DNA from: Kiritimatiellia bacterium
Lineage (GTDB): Bacteria; Verrucomicrobiota; Kiritimatiellia; SS1-B-03-39; UBA6053
Reading direction: 5' to 3'
Assembly (NCBI GenBank): GCA_018401235.1
Contig: JAGYLC010000003.1
Coordinates: 1 to 60,075 of the forward strand
Length of the DNA stretch: 60,075 nucleotides
Within the stretch, counting starts at the first letter, position 1. The number at the start of each line of letters is the position of its first letter. Under the pieces are notes generated by a model. The model saw nothing but the letters and a program-made list of their open reading frames with translations, ran no database searches and was not told the DNA's origin. A program made the translations under genes and the position numbers. Positions 16,019 to 24,642 of the stretch are shown piece by piece.

Positions 16019-16734
16019 ACCACGGATAGCTGCGCCGGACAACGGATGGGAAAAGCTTCGGAGACCCGCGTTTAGGGACTGTCGATTTATTTTGAGGAGA
16101 AGAAGGATATTCCAAGAGAATTATTTAGCGATATTTCAGCAGGACAGAAACCACTCTCGTGATCGTAATCTTCATCGAAAAATGGATTCAACCTCCGATT
16201 AAGATTACGATTACGCGTACGATTACGAAAAATTCACCTCGTTGATGCTCGAACGAAGCAAAAAAGTGCATTCCAGGAACCTGATGTGGTCCAGACCAGG
16301 GGGAAATTTGTAGAAACCTTTTGTAGTAAAAGCTTACCTGCCTGATTGATTGACTCAACTTCAACCTTCATTGAACGTATGTACGAGAAGACCCCCGTTC
16401 GCTTGCGGGCGGGAAAAGGGAATGGGTACGTCTGGAAATTCGACTAGCCGCAGGTGCCGTTCACCCGCGCCACAAGGGCGTGGGGCTCTTAAGCCTATTG
16501 CTGCAGGTGCCGTTCACCCATCCGCACGCGAACGGGGCCCGAAGTCTTCTACTTCGCAACGGGTTTGACACGTTCGCCACACATGATGAATGAAATGTAT
16601 ACAGAATATTGGACCGGTTGAGTCTATCAGCCAGGCAGGAAAGCTTTTTATGAGACTCCGTGTGACCCTGGAGGGGCTAACAGAACTCCAGATCAGGCTT
16701 GAATCATCGGATTTGCAAAGGCAAAGGGGAGGCT
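16019..16734. other. Long non-coding spacer before ffh
   Basis: No gene seen. It holds a GACCACGGATAGC module (16018-16050), a hairpin (16162-16177 with 16196-16211, ATCGTAATCTTCATCG), GATTACGATTACG short-word repeats, and two direct copies of GCAGGTGCCGTTCACCC (16450-16466 and 16503-16519). I looked for an SRP RNA because ffh follows, but its conserved GGAAGCAGCC-type domain is not here. The ffh promoter must lie in this region but none stands out. Confidence 0.5.
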
Positions 16735-18081
16735 ATGTTTGATCAACTGACCCAATCTCTTCAAAAGACCTTTAAAAACCTGCGCGGACAGGGAAAACTG
16801 TCCGAGGAAAATATTCAGGAGGCCTTGCGCGATGTGCGCATGGCCCTGCTGGAGGCGGATGTGCATTTCCAGGTGGTAAAAACTTTTGTGGAGAATGTGC
16901 GCGAAAAAGTGATGGGCGCGGATGTGCTGAACAGCGTCTCTCCCGGTCAGCAGTTTATCAAGCATATCCACGACGAGATAGAACGGTTGCTGGGCGAAAA
17001 GCAGGCGGAGTTTGATAAGAGCGGGCGTCCGCAGTCGATTGTAATGTTGGGTCTGCACGGGGTGGGGAAAACCACCACCACCGGCAAACTGGCGCGGCGC
17101 TTCAAAGGGGAAGATAAAAAGGTGTTGGTGGTAGGCTGCGATATTCGGCGTCCGGCGGCGGTGGACCAGTTGCGGGTATTGGCGGAGCAGGCAGGAGTGG
17201 AAATGCTGGGTCCGATTCCGGGCGAGAGCGTGACGGCCGTGGGGCGCAGGGCGCGTCAGCAGGCGGAACAGGGTGGCTTTGATGTGGTGATCTACGATAC
17301 CGGGGGCCGCCTGCAGATTGACGACGAATTGGTGAACGAGGTGGCCGAGCTGACCCGGGTCACCGATGCCCGCAACAAAGTGCTGGTGATCGACGCGGCC
17401 ATGGGGCAGGAATCCGTCAACGTGGCGGAGACCTTTCATGCCCGCTGCGGATTGACGGGTCTGATTCTGACTAAACTCGACGGGGATGCCCGCGGGGGCG
17501 CGGCGCTGTCGGTGCGCGAGGTCACGGGCTGCCCGATTCTGATGGTGGGGGTCGGGGAAAAGCAGGAGGATCTGCAACCGTTCTATCCCAGCCGCATGGC
17601 CGATCGTATTCTGGGCATGGGCGACGTGGTGAGTCTGGTGGAGAAAGCCCAGGAGAACGTGGACGAGGACGAAATGAAGCGCATGGAAAAGCGCATGTTC
17701 AGCGGGCAGATGGATCTGGAGGATTTCCTGATGCAGCTTCGTCAGATGAAAAAACTGGGTTCGATGACCCAGTTGATGGATATGATGCCGGGGATGCCGA
17801 ACATGGACGCGGCCAAAAAAGCGAAGGCGGCGGAGTTGGGTCAACGTCAGTCCAAACGCTTTGAGGCCATCATCCTCAGCATGACCCCCTTCGAACGCAA
17901 ACGCCCGAAGATCATCAACGGCAAACGGCGCATTCGCATTGCCAAGGGCAGCGGAACCCGGGTGAAGGATGTGAATGATCTGATCAAGCAATTCTCCCAG
18001 GCCCAGAAAATGACTAAAAAACTCAAAAACATGAAAGGGAAAATGCCCCGGATGCCGAAGGGAATGATGCCGGGATTCTAA
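16735..18081 (+). CDS. ffh: Signal recognition particle GTPase Ffh
   Basis: Ffh binds signal sequences and SRP RNA and delivers ribosomes to FtsY at the membrane. The 448-residue protein shows the N domain, the G domain (GLHGVGKTTTTGKLARRF; DIRRPAAVDQLRVLAEQAG; VIYDTGGRLQ; TKLDGDARGGAALSV) and the methionine-rich M domain (about residues 300-448, with RFEAIILSMTPFERKRPKII and GSGTRVKDVNDLIKQF). The G3 motif reads DTGGRL instead of the usual DTAGRL. The ATG at 16735 follows a GGGGAGG ribosome binding site at once; an in-frame ATG at 16699 reads through that site and is rejected. proB starts four bases after the stop. Confidence 0.96.
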   Translation: MFDQLTQSLQKTFKNLRGQGKLSEENIQEALRDVRMALLEADVHFQVVKTFVENVREKVMGADVLNSVSPGQQFIKHIHDEIERLLGEKQAEFDKSGRPQSIVMLGLHGVGKTTTTGKLARRFKGEDKKVLVVGCDIRRPAAVDQLRVLAEQAGVEMLGPIPGESVTAVGRRARQQAEQGGFDVVIYDTGGRLQIDDELVNEVAELTRVTDARNKVLVIDAAMGQESVNVAETFHARCGLTGLILTKLDGDARGGAALSVREVTGCPILMVGVGEKQEDLQPFYPSRMADRILGMGDVVSLVEKAQENVDEDEMKRMEKRMFSGQMDLEDFLMQLRQMKKLGSMTQLMDMMPGMPNMDAAKKAKAAELGQRQSKRFEAIILSMTPFERKRPKIINGKRRIRIAKGSGTRVKDVNDLIKQFSQAQKMTKKLKNMKGKMPRMPKGMMPGF

Positions 18082-18085
18082 GTTC

Positions 18086-19246
18086 ATGCACGCGCAAGCA
18101 AACAGAGACCGTCTGGCCGCGGCCAAACGAGTAGTGATCAAATTCGGGACCCGGGTGCTGGTGGATAGCCGCGGACGTCCCAATCCGGATCGCATTCAAG
18201 CCATTGTGGATCAGGTGGCCGAATTGGTGAAGCAGGGTCGGGAGGTGGTGATTGTGTCCTCCGGAGCGGTGGGCGCGGGTCTGGATCCGCTGGGCTACGC
18301 AAAACGTCCCGTGGATTTGATGTCTCTGCAAATGGCGGCGGCGGTGGGGCAGACCCGCTTGATGCGGATGTACAGCGAGCGCTTTGAGCCGCAGGGCATC
18401 CATGTGGGGCAGGTACTGCTGAACCATGATGATCTCAAGCAGCGGAACCGTCATCTGAACGCCCGCAATGCCCTGCTGGGATTGCTGGCCAAGGGAGTGG
18501 TGCCGATTGTGAATGAAAACGATGTGGTGTCGGTGGATGAAATCAGGTTGGGCGACAATGATTATCTAGCCGCGTTGGTGGCGGTGCTGGTGGATGCGGA
18601 GGCGCTGTTACTGTGTACCTCGGTGAACGGTCTGCGGGCCCCCCTGAAAAAGGGCCGCACCCGGCGCATTCCCTACCTGCCAAGGATCAGCCAGACCGAA
18701 CTGGACCTGGTGTTCGGGAAAGGCTCGGAATTATCCACTGGCGGCATGGCTACCAAGTTGGGTGCCGCGCAAATGGCCAACAAGGCGGGCGCGGTGTCGG
18801 TAATTTTGGACGGTCGTAGATCGGACAGCGTGGTGAAAGCGTTACACGGCGAAGACGTGGGAACCTGCATTGGCCAGGTCGAGGACGCGGGGCGCATCCG
18901 TGGCAAGCGCAAGCACTGGATCGCGTTTTTCCATAAACCCGGCGGGCGGATTCGGGTGGACAAAGGAGCAGAACAGGCCCTGCGCGGTCGCGGAAAAAGC
19001 CTGCTGGCGGCGGGGGTCACCCGGGTAGAAGGAAGCTTCCAGACCGGAGCGGTGGTGGAGGTGGTGGATGCCTCGGGAACCCTGTTGGGTACAGGCCTCA
19101 GCGAGTTCAGCTCGGAGGATTTGGGACTGATTCAGGGGAAAAAATCAAATCGAATACATGAAATATTGGGCCCGGCAGTCTCGACAGAAGTCATTCATCG
19201 GGATAACCTGGTTCTTTTGATGGATAAGGAGTCCGAAGATGCCTAA
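18086..19246 (+). CDS. proB: Glutamate 5-kinase
   Basis: First enzyme of proline synthesis: phosphorylates glutamate to gamma-glutamyl phosphate. The amino-acid kinase domain runs from VVIKFGTRVLVDSRGRPNPD through VVIVSSGAVGAGLDPLGY and VVPIVNENDVVSVDEIRLGD to GSELSTGGMATKLGAAQMA. A C-terminal PUA domain (about residues 280-370; GRIRVDKGAEQALRGRGKSL) makes it the long bacterial type, usually feedback-inhibited by proline. It lies four bases after ffh and overlaps proA by eight bases, so ffh-proB-proA is probably one transcript. Confidence 0.95.
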   Translation: MHAQANRDRLAAAKRVVIKFGTRVLVDSRGRPNPDRIQAIVDQVAELVKQGREVVIVSSGAVGAGLDPLGYAKRPVDLMSLQMAAAVGQTRLMRMYSERFEPQGIHVGQVLLNHDDLKQRNRHLNARNALLGLLAKGVVPIVNENDVVSVDEIRLGDNDYLAALVAVLVDAEALLLCTSVNGLRAPLKKGRTRRIPYLPRISQTELDLVFGKGSELSTGGMATKLGAAQMANKAGAVSVILDGRRSDSVVKALHGEDVGTCIGQVEDAGRIRGKRKHWIAFFHKPGGRIRVDKGAEQALRGRGKSLLAAGVTRVEGSFQTGAVVEVVDASGTLLGTGLSEFSSEDLGLIQGKKSNRIHEILGPAVSTEVIHRDNLVLLMDKESEDA

Positions 19247-20492
19247 GAAAAGTGAAATACTAGAAATGGGTGAAAAAGCCCAGAAAGCGTCGCTTGCACT
19301 CGCTAAATTGAGTTCGCGCAAGAAAAATACCATTTTGGAAGCGATTGCGGACGAGCTGGAGGCTCGGCGCAACGAAATCCAGGCCGCCAACAAGAAAGAT
19401 GTGCAGGAAGGGGCCCGCAACGGGCTCAACGCGGCCATGCTGGATCGGCTGGAACTGAACGACGAGCGTTTCAGTTCTATGGTCAAAGGCATTCTGGATG
19501 TGATCGCGCTCAAGGATCCGGTGGGCGACGTGATCAGCACCTGGGTACGTCCGAACGGTCTGGAAATTCGCAAAACCCGGGTGCCCATCGGAGTGATTGG
19601 CATCATTTTTGAGTCCCGGCCCAACGTGACCGTGGACGCGGCGGTGCTTTGCTTCAAATCCTCCAACGCTACCATCCTGCGCGGGGGCAAAGAGGCGATT
19701 CACAGCAATCAGGCCCTGGCGCGTGCGATGCAGGAGGGGGGTGAAAAGAAAGGTCTGCCTCCCAACGCCATTCAGTTGGTGCAAACCACCAACCGGAGCG
19801 CGGTCAAGGAACTGGTGCAATTGGAAGGATTAGTGGATTTGGTGATTCCCCGGGGAGGCGAAAGCCTGATCCGGGCGGTAGTAGACGATGCCAAGGTGCC
19901 GGTGATCAAGCATTACAAGGGCATCTGCCATATCTATGTGGACAAAGAGGCGGATTTCCCGGGGGCGGTGGATATTATCGACAATGCTAAAACCCAGCGT
20001 CCGGGCGTGTGCAATTCGGTGGAGAAAGTGTTGGTCCACGAAGATATCGCCGCCGAGTTTCTGCCCATGTTGGCCAACCGGCTGATTGCCAAAAAAGTGG
20101 AATTGCGCGGGGATCCGGCCGCCTGCGCCCATATTCCCGAGGCCATTCCGGCCAAGCCCGAAGACTGGGACGAGGAATACTTGGACCTCATCCTCACCGT
20201 GGGAGTGGTTCCCAGCGTGGATGCCGCCATTGAGCATATCAACCGGCATGGGTCCCGACATTCCGACGCCATTCTCACCAGCAGGGAAGTGGCCCGGAAA
20301 AAATTCTTGCAGGAAGTCGACAGTGCCACGGTATATGTGAACGCCAGCACCCGCTTCACCGACGGCAATGAGTTCGGCTTGGGTGCCGAAATCGGCATCA
20401 GCACCGACAAGCTGCACGCCCGCGGTCCCATGGGGCTTGAGGAACTCACCACCTATAAATTCCTAGTCCTGGGTACCGGGCAGGTGAGGTGA
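19239..20492 (+). CDS. proA: Glutamate-5-semialdehyde dehydrogenase (gamma-glutamyl phosphate reductase)
   Basis: Second enzyme of proline synthesis: NADPH-dependent reduction of gamma-glutamyl phosphate to glutamate-5-semialdehyde. ALDH-superfamily landmarks: RVPIGVIGIIFESRPNVTVD, GGKEAIHSNQALARAMQEG, the catalytic-cysteine segment TQRPGVCNSVEKVLVHEDIA, and the end FGLGAEIGISTDKLHARGPM. The 417-residue length is standard. Its start overlaps the proB stop by eight bases, as expected for translational coupling. The following 200 bases hold a fold-back repeat that may act as the operon's end. Confidence 0.96.
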   Translation: MPKKSEILEMGEKAQKASLALAKLSSRKKNTILEAIADELEARRNEIQAANKKDVQEGARNGLNAAMLDRLELNDERFSSMVKGILDVIALKDPVGDVISTWVRPNGLEIRKTRVPIGVIGIIFESRPNVTVDAAVLCFKSSNATILRGGKEAIHSNQALARAMQEGGEKKGLPPNAIQLVQTTNRSAVKELVQLEGLVDLVIPRGGESLIRAVVDDAKVPVIKHYKGICHIYVDKEADFPGAVDIIDNAKTQRPGVCNSVEKVLVHEDIAAEFLPMLANRLIAKKVELRGDPAACAHIPEAIPAKPEDWDEEYLDLILTVGVVPSVDAAIEHINRHGSRHSDAILTSREVARKKFLQEVDSATVYVNASTRFTDGNEFGLGAEIGISTDKLHARGPMGLEELTTYKFLVLGTGQVR

Positions 20493-20530
20493 GTTGGGCA
20501 GTTGGCAGTTGATAGTTGGCAGTGGTTAGT

Positions 20531-20599
20531 AGTCAATACCGTCAATGGGGTCAATAGGGTCCCCGGACCTTATTGACCGGGTTGACCCTATTGACGACT
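20531..20599. repeat. Fold-back repeat of GTCAATA-type words
   Basis: The left arm 20531-20562 (AGTCAATACCGTCAATGGGG then TCAATAGGGTCC) pairs with the right arm 20565-20599 (GGACCTTATTGACCGGGTTG then ACCCTATTGACGACT). The arms are made of repeated GTCAAT units, flanked by GACTGACCAATGACGACTGA simple text. It lies between proA and the phosphofructokinase gene and could serve as a transcription terminator, but it has no T run. Confidence 0.6.
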
Positions 20600-20705
20600 G
20601 ACCAATGACGACTGACAAATCCCCTCCTTTCCGCTTGCCAGCGGCAGGGGGATTCGGTAGCGGAGGGTTTCCTTTTCAAACACTACTTCCTATGGGAATT
20701 TCAGT

Positions 20706-21935
20706 ATGTCCGACGTAAAAAAAGTGGCTTTTCTTACTGCCGGCGGGTTGGCCCCCTGCCTCTCCTCCGCCATTGCCGCTCTGATGGAGCGTTATACCGA
20801 AGTGGCACCCGAAGTTGAATTGATTGCTTACACCAGCGGGTACAAAGGCTTGCTGCTCGGGGAGTCGCTACCCATCACCGACGACATTCGCAAACAGGCG
20901 GCTACCCTCTACACGCACGGCGGCAGCCCCATCGGCAACAGCCGGGTGAAGCTGACCAACGTGAAAGACTGCGTGAAACGTGGTCTGGTGCAGGAAGGCG
21001 AAAATCCGCTCGAAGTCGCTGCCCGACAGCTCATCAAGGACGGGGTGGATGTCCTCCACACCATTGGCGGGGACGACACCAATACCACTGCCGCTGATTT
21101 GGCAGCCTTTCTGGCCGAAAACAATTACGAACTCACCGTGGTCGGCCTGCCAAAAACCATTGACAACGATGTGATTCCCATTCGTCAGTCCCTGGGGGCC
21201 TGGACCGCCGCCGAAGAAGGCGCGAGCTACTTCGCCAATGTGGTGGCCGAGCACAACGCCAATCCCCGCATGTTGATCGTGCATGAAGTGATGGGGCGCA
21301 ACTGCGGTTGGTTGACCGCCGCCACCGCGGTCGAATACCGAAAACGGCTGGATCAAATGGACTTTCTTCCTGGAATCGGCCTTTCCCGGATGCGCAAAGA
21401 GGTGCACGCGGTATTTGTTCCCGAAATGGATTCGGATCTGAAACAGGAGGCCGCCCGCCTCAAAGCCATTATGGACGAACACGATTGTGTGAACATCTTC
21501 ATTTCCGAAGGTGCGGGTGTGGAGTCCATCGTGGCGCAAATGGAGGAAGCCGGCGAGGAGGTTCCGCGTGACGCCTTTGGACACGTCAAACTGGATGCGG
21601 TCAATCCCGGAGCCTGGTTTGCCAAGCAGTTCGCGGCCATGCTGGATGCCGAGAAAACGTTGGTCCAGAAAAGTGGATACTACAGCCGCGCCGCTCCCAG
21701 CAACGCAGCCGATATCGACCTTATCAAACGCTGCGCCACCCTCGGCGCCGACTGCGCCCTGCGCCGGGAAACCGGAGTTATCGGCGAAGACGAGGAGCGG
21801 AATAACGAACTGCGCGCCATCGAGTTTCCCCGCATCAAGGGGGGTAAACCTTTCGATATCGACATCCCCTGGTTCAACGATCTCCTCGCCTCCATCGGTC
21901 AACCCAAAGGCCCGCGCGTTAAGGTGAACCACTAA
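20706..21935 (+). CDS. pfp: 6-phosphofructokinase, probably pyrophosphate-dependent
   Basis: Phosphorylates fructose 6-phosphate. The phosphoryl-donor motif reads HTIGGDDTNTTAADLAAFLA (Asp in the GGDD position instead of the GGDG of ATP enzymes), and the catalytic motif reads GLPKTIDNDV. This Asp/Lys combination is the established marker of PPi-dependent enzymes. Also present are FLTAGGLAPCLSSAIAAL near the N-terminus and EVMGRNCGWLTAATAVEY in the substrate site. The 409-residue length fits. Donor use is inferred from these residues. With pyruvate kinase in the window it suggests PPi-linked glycolysis. Monocistronic by spacing. Confidence 0.9.
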   Translation: MSDVKKVAFLTAGGLAPCLSSAIAALMERYTEVAPEVELIAYTSGYKGLLLGESLPITDDIRKQAATLYTHGGSPIGNSRVKLTNVKDCVKRGLVQEGENPLEVAARQLIKDGVDVLHTIGGDDTNTTAADLAAFLAENNYELTVVGLPKTIDNDVIPIRQSLGAWTAAEEGASYFANVVAEHNANPRMLIVHEVMGRNCGWLTAATAVEYRKRLDQMDFLPGIGLSRMRKEVHAVFVPEMDSDLKQEAARLKAIMDEHDCVNIFISEGAGVESIVAQMEEAGEEVPRDAFGHVKLDAVNPGAWFAKQFAAMLDAEKTLVQKSGYYSRAAPSNAADIDLIKRCATLGADCALRRETGVIGEDEERNNELRAIEFPRIKGGKPFDIDIPWFNDLLASIGQPKGPRVKVNH

Positions 21936-21953
21936 AATAAGGCAAATCCGGGG

Positions 21954-21980
21954 TTGACTGGGTGGAATTTCCTGTATTAA
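21954..21980 (+). promoter_or_regulatory. Possible promoter of infC-thrS
   Basis: TTGACT at 21954-21959 is followed at 15 bases by TATTAA (21975-21980). The spacing is short of optimal. It is the best -35-like site between the phosphofructokinase stop and infC and would give a leader of about 235 bases containing the attenuator described below. Confidence 0.35.
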
Positions 21981-21999
21981 CTTCTAAATATATTTTCCG

Positions 22000-22192
22000 C
22001 TGATCATTTTTTGATCAGGTCGGTAGCAGAACCATGAAGTTGATCGAGACCTTTTTCAGATTGCAACAGCGGGCCCACGTCGGGATCACCGCGAGTTTTG
22101 TCTGTACCTCTGCATGAGCTTCATTCTCCCGACAAATTTACTATGCCGCGGGTATTCGGATTCCCTGGAATCCGCTTATCAGCGGTTTTTTT
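22000..22192 (+). promoter_or_regulatory. Structured leader with attenuator upstream of infC
   Basis: The leader begins with a hairpin CTGATCA-TTTTT-TGATCAG (22000-22018). It ends with a terminator-like stem CCGCT-TATC-AGCGG plus seven T (22172-22192). Just before it, GGATTCC-CT-GGAATCC (22158-22173) forms a stem sharing two bases (CC) with the terminator, so the two are mutually exclusive. This is the layout of a transcription attenuator. A translation-factor leader of this kind could sense IF3, Thr-tRNA or ribosome status; the ligand is unknown. I see no T-box core motif. Confidence 0.5.
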
Positions 22193-22222
22193 GTACCCCA
22201 TAACTGCACGCAGGAGTTCCTT

Positions 22223-22789
22223 ATCGCCAGCAAAATGAATAATCGTCGCAAAAGCTTTAACCGAAGCCGTGAACCGGATATCCGATATAATCGGTATATT
22301 CGGGCCCGTGAAGTCCGTTTGATCGGACCTAACGGGGAAAATGGGGGGGTGGTGGATACCCGTGACGCTCTGCAGAAAGCCACCGAGTTCGGTCTGGATC
22401 TGGTGGAGATTTCCCCCAATGCGGAACCGCCCGTGTGCCGCATCATGGATTATGGCAAACATAAATACGAGATCGACAAGCGGAAGAAGGACGCCAAGAA
22501 AAAGCAATCCGTGGTGAAGGTCAAGGAAGTGAAGTTCCACGCCAATGTGGAGGAGCACGACTACGAAACCAAAATGCGGCATGTGCGTGATTTTATCGAG
22601 GACAACAATCGGGTTAAATGTACCCTGTGGTTCCGCGGACGCGAAAACACCCACACCGAAATCGGATTTGAACTGTATGAACGCATCAAAACCGATATCG
22701 AGGATATCGCCCATGCGGAACAGGAACCGAAGTTGGCGGGGAAAAACCTGAGCATGTTATTGTGCCCGGGAAATAAAAAGAAAAAATAG
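22223..22789 (+). CDS. infC: Translation initiation factor IF-3 (AUC start proposed)
   Basis: IF3 keeps 30S subunits free and checks the start codon. Seen are the N-domain (REPDIRYNRYIRAREVRLIG; GLDLVEISPNAEPPVCRIMDYGK) and, after a Lys-rich linker, the C-domain (KEVKFHANVEEHDYETKMRH; VKCTLWFRGRENTH). An ATG exists at 22235, but the ribosome binding site AGGAG (22212-22216) is six bases from ATC at 22223, in frame, and 18 from the ATG. infC genes commonly use AUU/AUC/AUA starts that IF3 itself represses, so ATC is proposed. thrS follows after 12 bases; rpmI-rplT, the usual neighbours, are absent. Confidence 0.93.
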   Translation: MASKMNNRRKSFNRSREPDIRYNRYIRAREVRLIGPNGENGGVVDTRDALQKATEFGLDLVEISPNAEPPVCRIMDYGKHKYEIDKRKKDAKKKQSVVKVKEVKFHANVEEHDYETKMRHVRDFIEDNNRVKCTLWFRGRENTHTEIGFELYERIKTDIEDIAHAEQEPKLAGKNLSMLLCPGNKKKK

Positions 22790-22801
22790 GGTTGGTGATT
22801 T

Positions 22802-24631
22802 ATGCAGGAAGCTGCGATCGAAAAGGATGAGTTGTACAAAATTCGCCATAGTTTGGCCCACGTGATGGCCCAGGCCCTCCTGGAAATGCGTCCGGGCTCT
22901 AAACTGGGCTTTGGACCGCCGGTTGACAACGGACTCTACTACGACTTTATTTTGTCGGAACCGTTGGTGGAAGCCGATTTCAAGGAACTGGAAAAGCGGA
23001 TGCGTAAAATCATCAATCAGGACCAGGTCTTCGAGGAGGAAAATCTCTCCTACGACGAGGCCATGGCCCGGATCGAGGACATGGGCGAACCCTATAAAAA
23101 GGAATACGCTCAAGAATTGTTCGAAACGAAAAACCTGGAAACCCTGCGTTTTTATCGGAATGGACCCTTTCTGGACATGTGCGAGGGGCCCCATGTCGCC
23201 TCTACCAAAGTCATTCCCGCAGATGGATTTAAAATCCGCTCGCTGGCGGGCGCTTATTGGCGGGGCGACAGCCGCAATGTGATGATGACCCGGATTTACG
23301 CCTGGGCCTATCCTTCCAAGGAAGAATTGAAAGCCGCCATTCAGGCCCACGAGGAAGCGCTCAAACGCGATCACAAAAAACTGGGCAAAGAGCTGGGTCT
23401 GTTCAAGATCGATGAACGGGTCGGGAAGGGGCTTCCCCTCTGGCTTCCCAACGGGGCGGTGGTCCGCAATCAGTTGGAACGCTACATGGACGAACTGGAA
23501 TTCCGGGATGGCTATCACCGGGTGGCCAGCCCCCATTTGGCCAAAGCCGAACTCTACAAGACCACCGGCCACCTTCCCTATTACAAGGATTCGATGTTTC
23601 CGTTCATGGAAATCAAGGAAACCACCCGCGAGGGCGGCGAACTGATCGAGGAATACGTGCTCAAACCCATGAACTGCCCGCATCATCATCTGATCTTTGA
23701 TGCACGCAAGCACAGTTATCGTGACCTGCCGGTTCGCTACGCCGAATACGGACACTGCTACCGCTATGAGGATTCGGGTTCCCTTTCCGGACTGTTACGG
23801 GTTCGTGGCATGTGCATGAACGACGCGCATATTTACTGCACGGAAGAGCAGATTGAGGAAGAATTCCTGAAGGTCATGGAAATGCACAAGACGCTGTATG
23901 CGAAATTGGGCATTAAAAATTACTACATGCGCCTCTCCACCTGGGATCCGGACGATCCAAAGGGCAAACAGAAATATGTGGAGAATCCGGAGGCCTGGGA
24001 ACGCACCCAGAATCTGGTCCGGAGCGCCATGATTCGTTCCGGTCTTCCTTTCACCGAGGTGAAGGGCGAGGCCGCGTTTTATGGTCCCAAAATCGATTTT
24101 CAGTTCAAGACGGTGACCGGACGCGAGGAGACCGCCTCCACCAACCAATTGGATTTCGCGGTTCCGGAGCGCATGAACATCACGTATACCGACGCGCAAA
24201 ACGAAGAACAGTTTCCATACGTGATCCACCGCGCGCCGGCGGGAACACACGAACGCTTTATCGCCTTTTTGATCGAGCACTTCGCCGGAGCCTTTCCCAC
24301 CTGGCTGTCACCGGTTCAGGTCAAAGTGATCACGGTCAGCGACGACTTCAAGGAAGCCGCGGACGCCCTGGTCGCGGATTTGCGCAACGACCTGATTCGG
24401 GCCGAATCCGATCCGGGTCACGACACCATGGGCAAAAAAATCCGCAATGCCATCAAAGCCAAAATTCCGCATGTGCTGGTGATGGGCCAACAGGAAGTTG
24501 AAAACGGAACCGTCACCGTGCGCCGCTACGGATCCGAAGAGCAACATACGGTGCCCGTGACTGAATTCAAAGCGGATCTGTTGCGCAGAATCCGCGACCG
24601 CGAACTGGATGCCGCCCGTATCCACGGCTGA
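22802..24631 (+). CDS. thrS: Threonyl-tRNA synthetase without N-terminal TGS domain
   Basis: Charges tRNA-Thr with threonine. The protein begins at the editing domain (YKIRHSLAHVMAQALLEMRP, with the zinc-like His pair; FLDMCEGPHVASTKVIPADG), followed by the class II core: motif 2 CYRYEDSGSLSGLLRVRGMC, zinc-site residues in MNCPHHHLIF, and motif 3 in THERFIAFLIEHFAGAFPTW. The anticodon-binding domain closes the protein (to residue 609). Most bacterial enzymes have about 60 more N-terminal residues forming a TGS domain; here only ten residues precede the editing domain. The intact editing site argues against truncation damage. It is co-transcribed with infC. Confidence 0.95.
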   Translation: MQEAAIEKDELYKIRHSLAHVMAQALLEMRPGSKLGFGPPVDNGLYYDFILSEPLVEADFKELEKRMRKIINQDQVFEEENLSYDEAMARIEDMGEPYKKEYAQELFETKNLETLRFYRNGPFLDMCEGPHVASTKVIPADGFKIRSLAGAYWRGDSRNVMMTRIYAWAYPSKEELKAAIQAHEEALKRDHKKLGKELGLFKIDERVGKGLPLWLPNGAVVRNQLERYMDELEFRDGYHRVASPHLAKAELYKTTGHLPYYKDSMFPFMEIKETTREGGELIEEYVLKPMNCPHHHLIFDARKHSYRDLPVRYAEYGHCYRYEDSGSLSGLLRVRGMCMNDAHIYCTEEQIEEEFLKVMEMHKTLYAKLGIKNYYMRLSTWDPDDPKGKQKYVENPEAWERTQNLVRSAMIRSGLPFTEVKGEAAFYGPKIDFQFKTVTGREETASTNQLDFAVPERMNITYTDAQNEEQFPYVIHRAPAGTHERFIAFLIEHFAGAFPTWLSPVQVKVITVSDDFKEAADALVADLRNDLIRAESDPGHDTMGKKIRNAIKAKIPHVLVMGQQEVENGTVTVRRYGSEEQHTVPVTEFKADLLRRIRDRELDAARIHG

Positions 24632-24642
24632 GTACCGGGTTC

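Noticed and set aside
16570-16735. SRP RNA gene near ffh
   Set aside because: A CAGCCAGGCAGGAAAGC stretch looked promising, but the conserved asymmetric loop and tetraloop sequence (GGAAGCAGCC-type) and flanking complementarity are missing.
16693-18195. 500-codon minus-strand reading frame opposite ffh
   Set aside because: It is the antisense of ffh and the start of proB, His-rich and without homology, a by-product of GC-rich codon use. Similar antisense frames opposite the serine hydrolase, gltB and gltD were discarded for the same reason.
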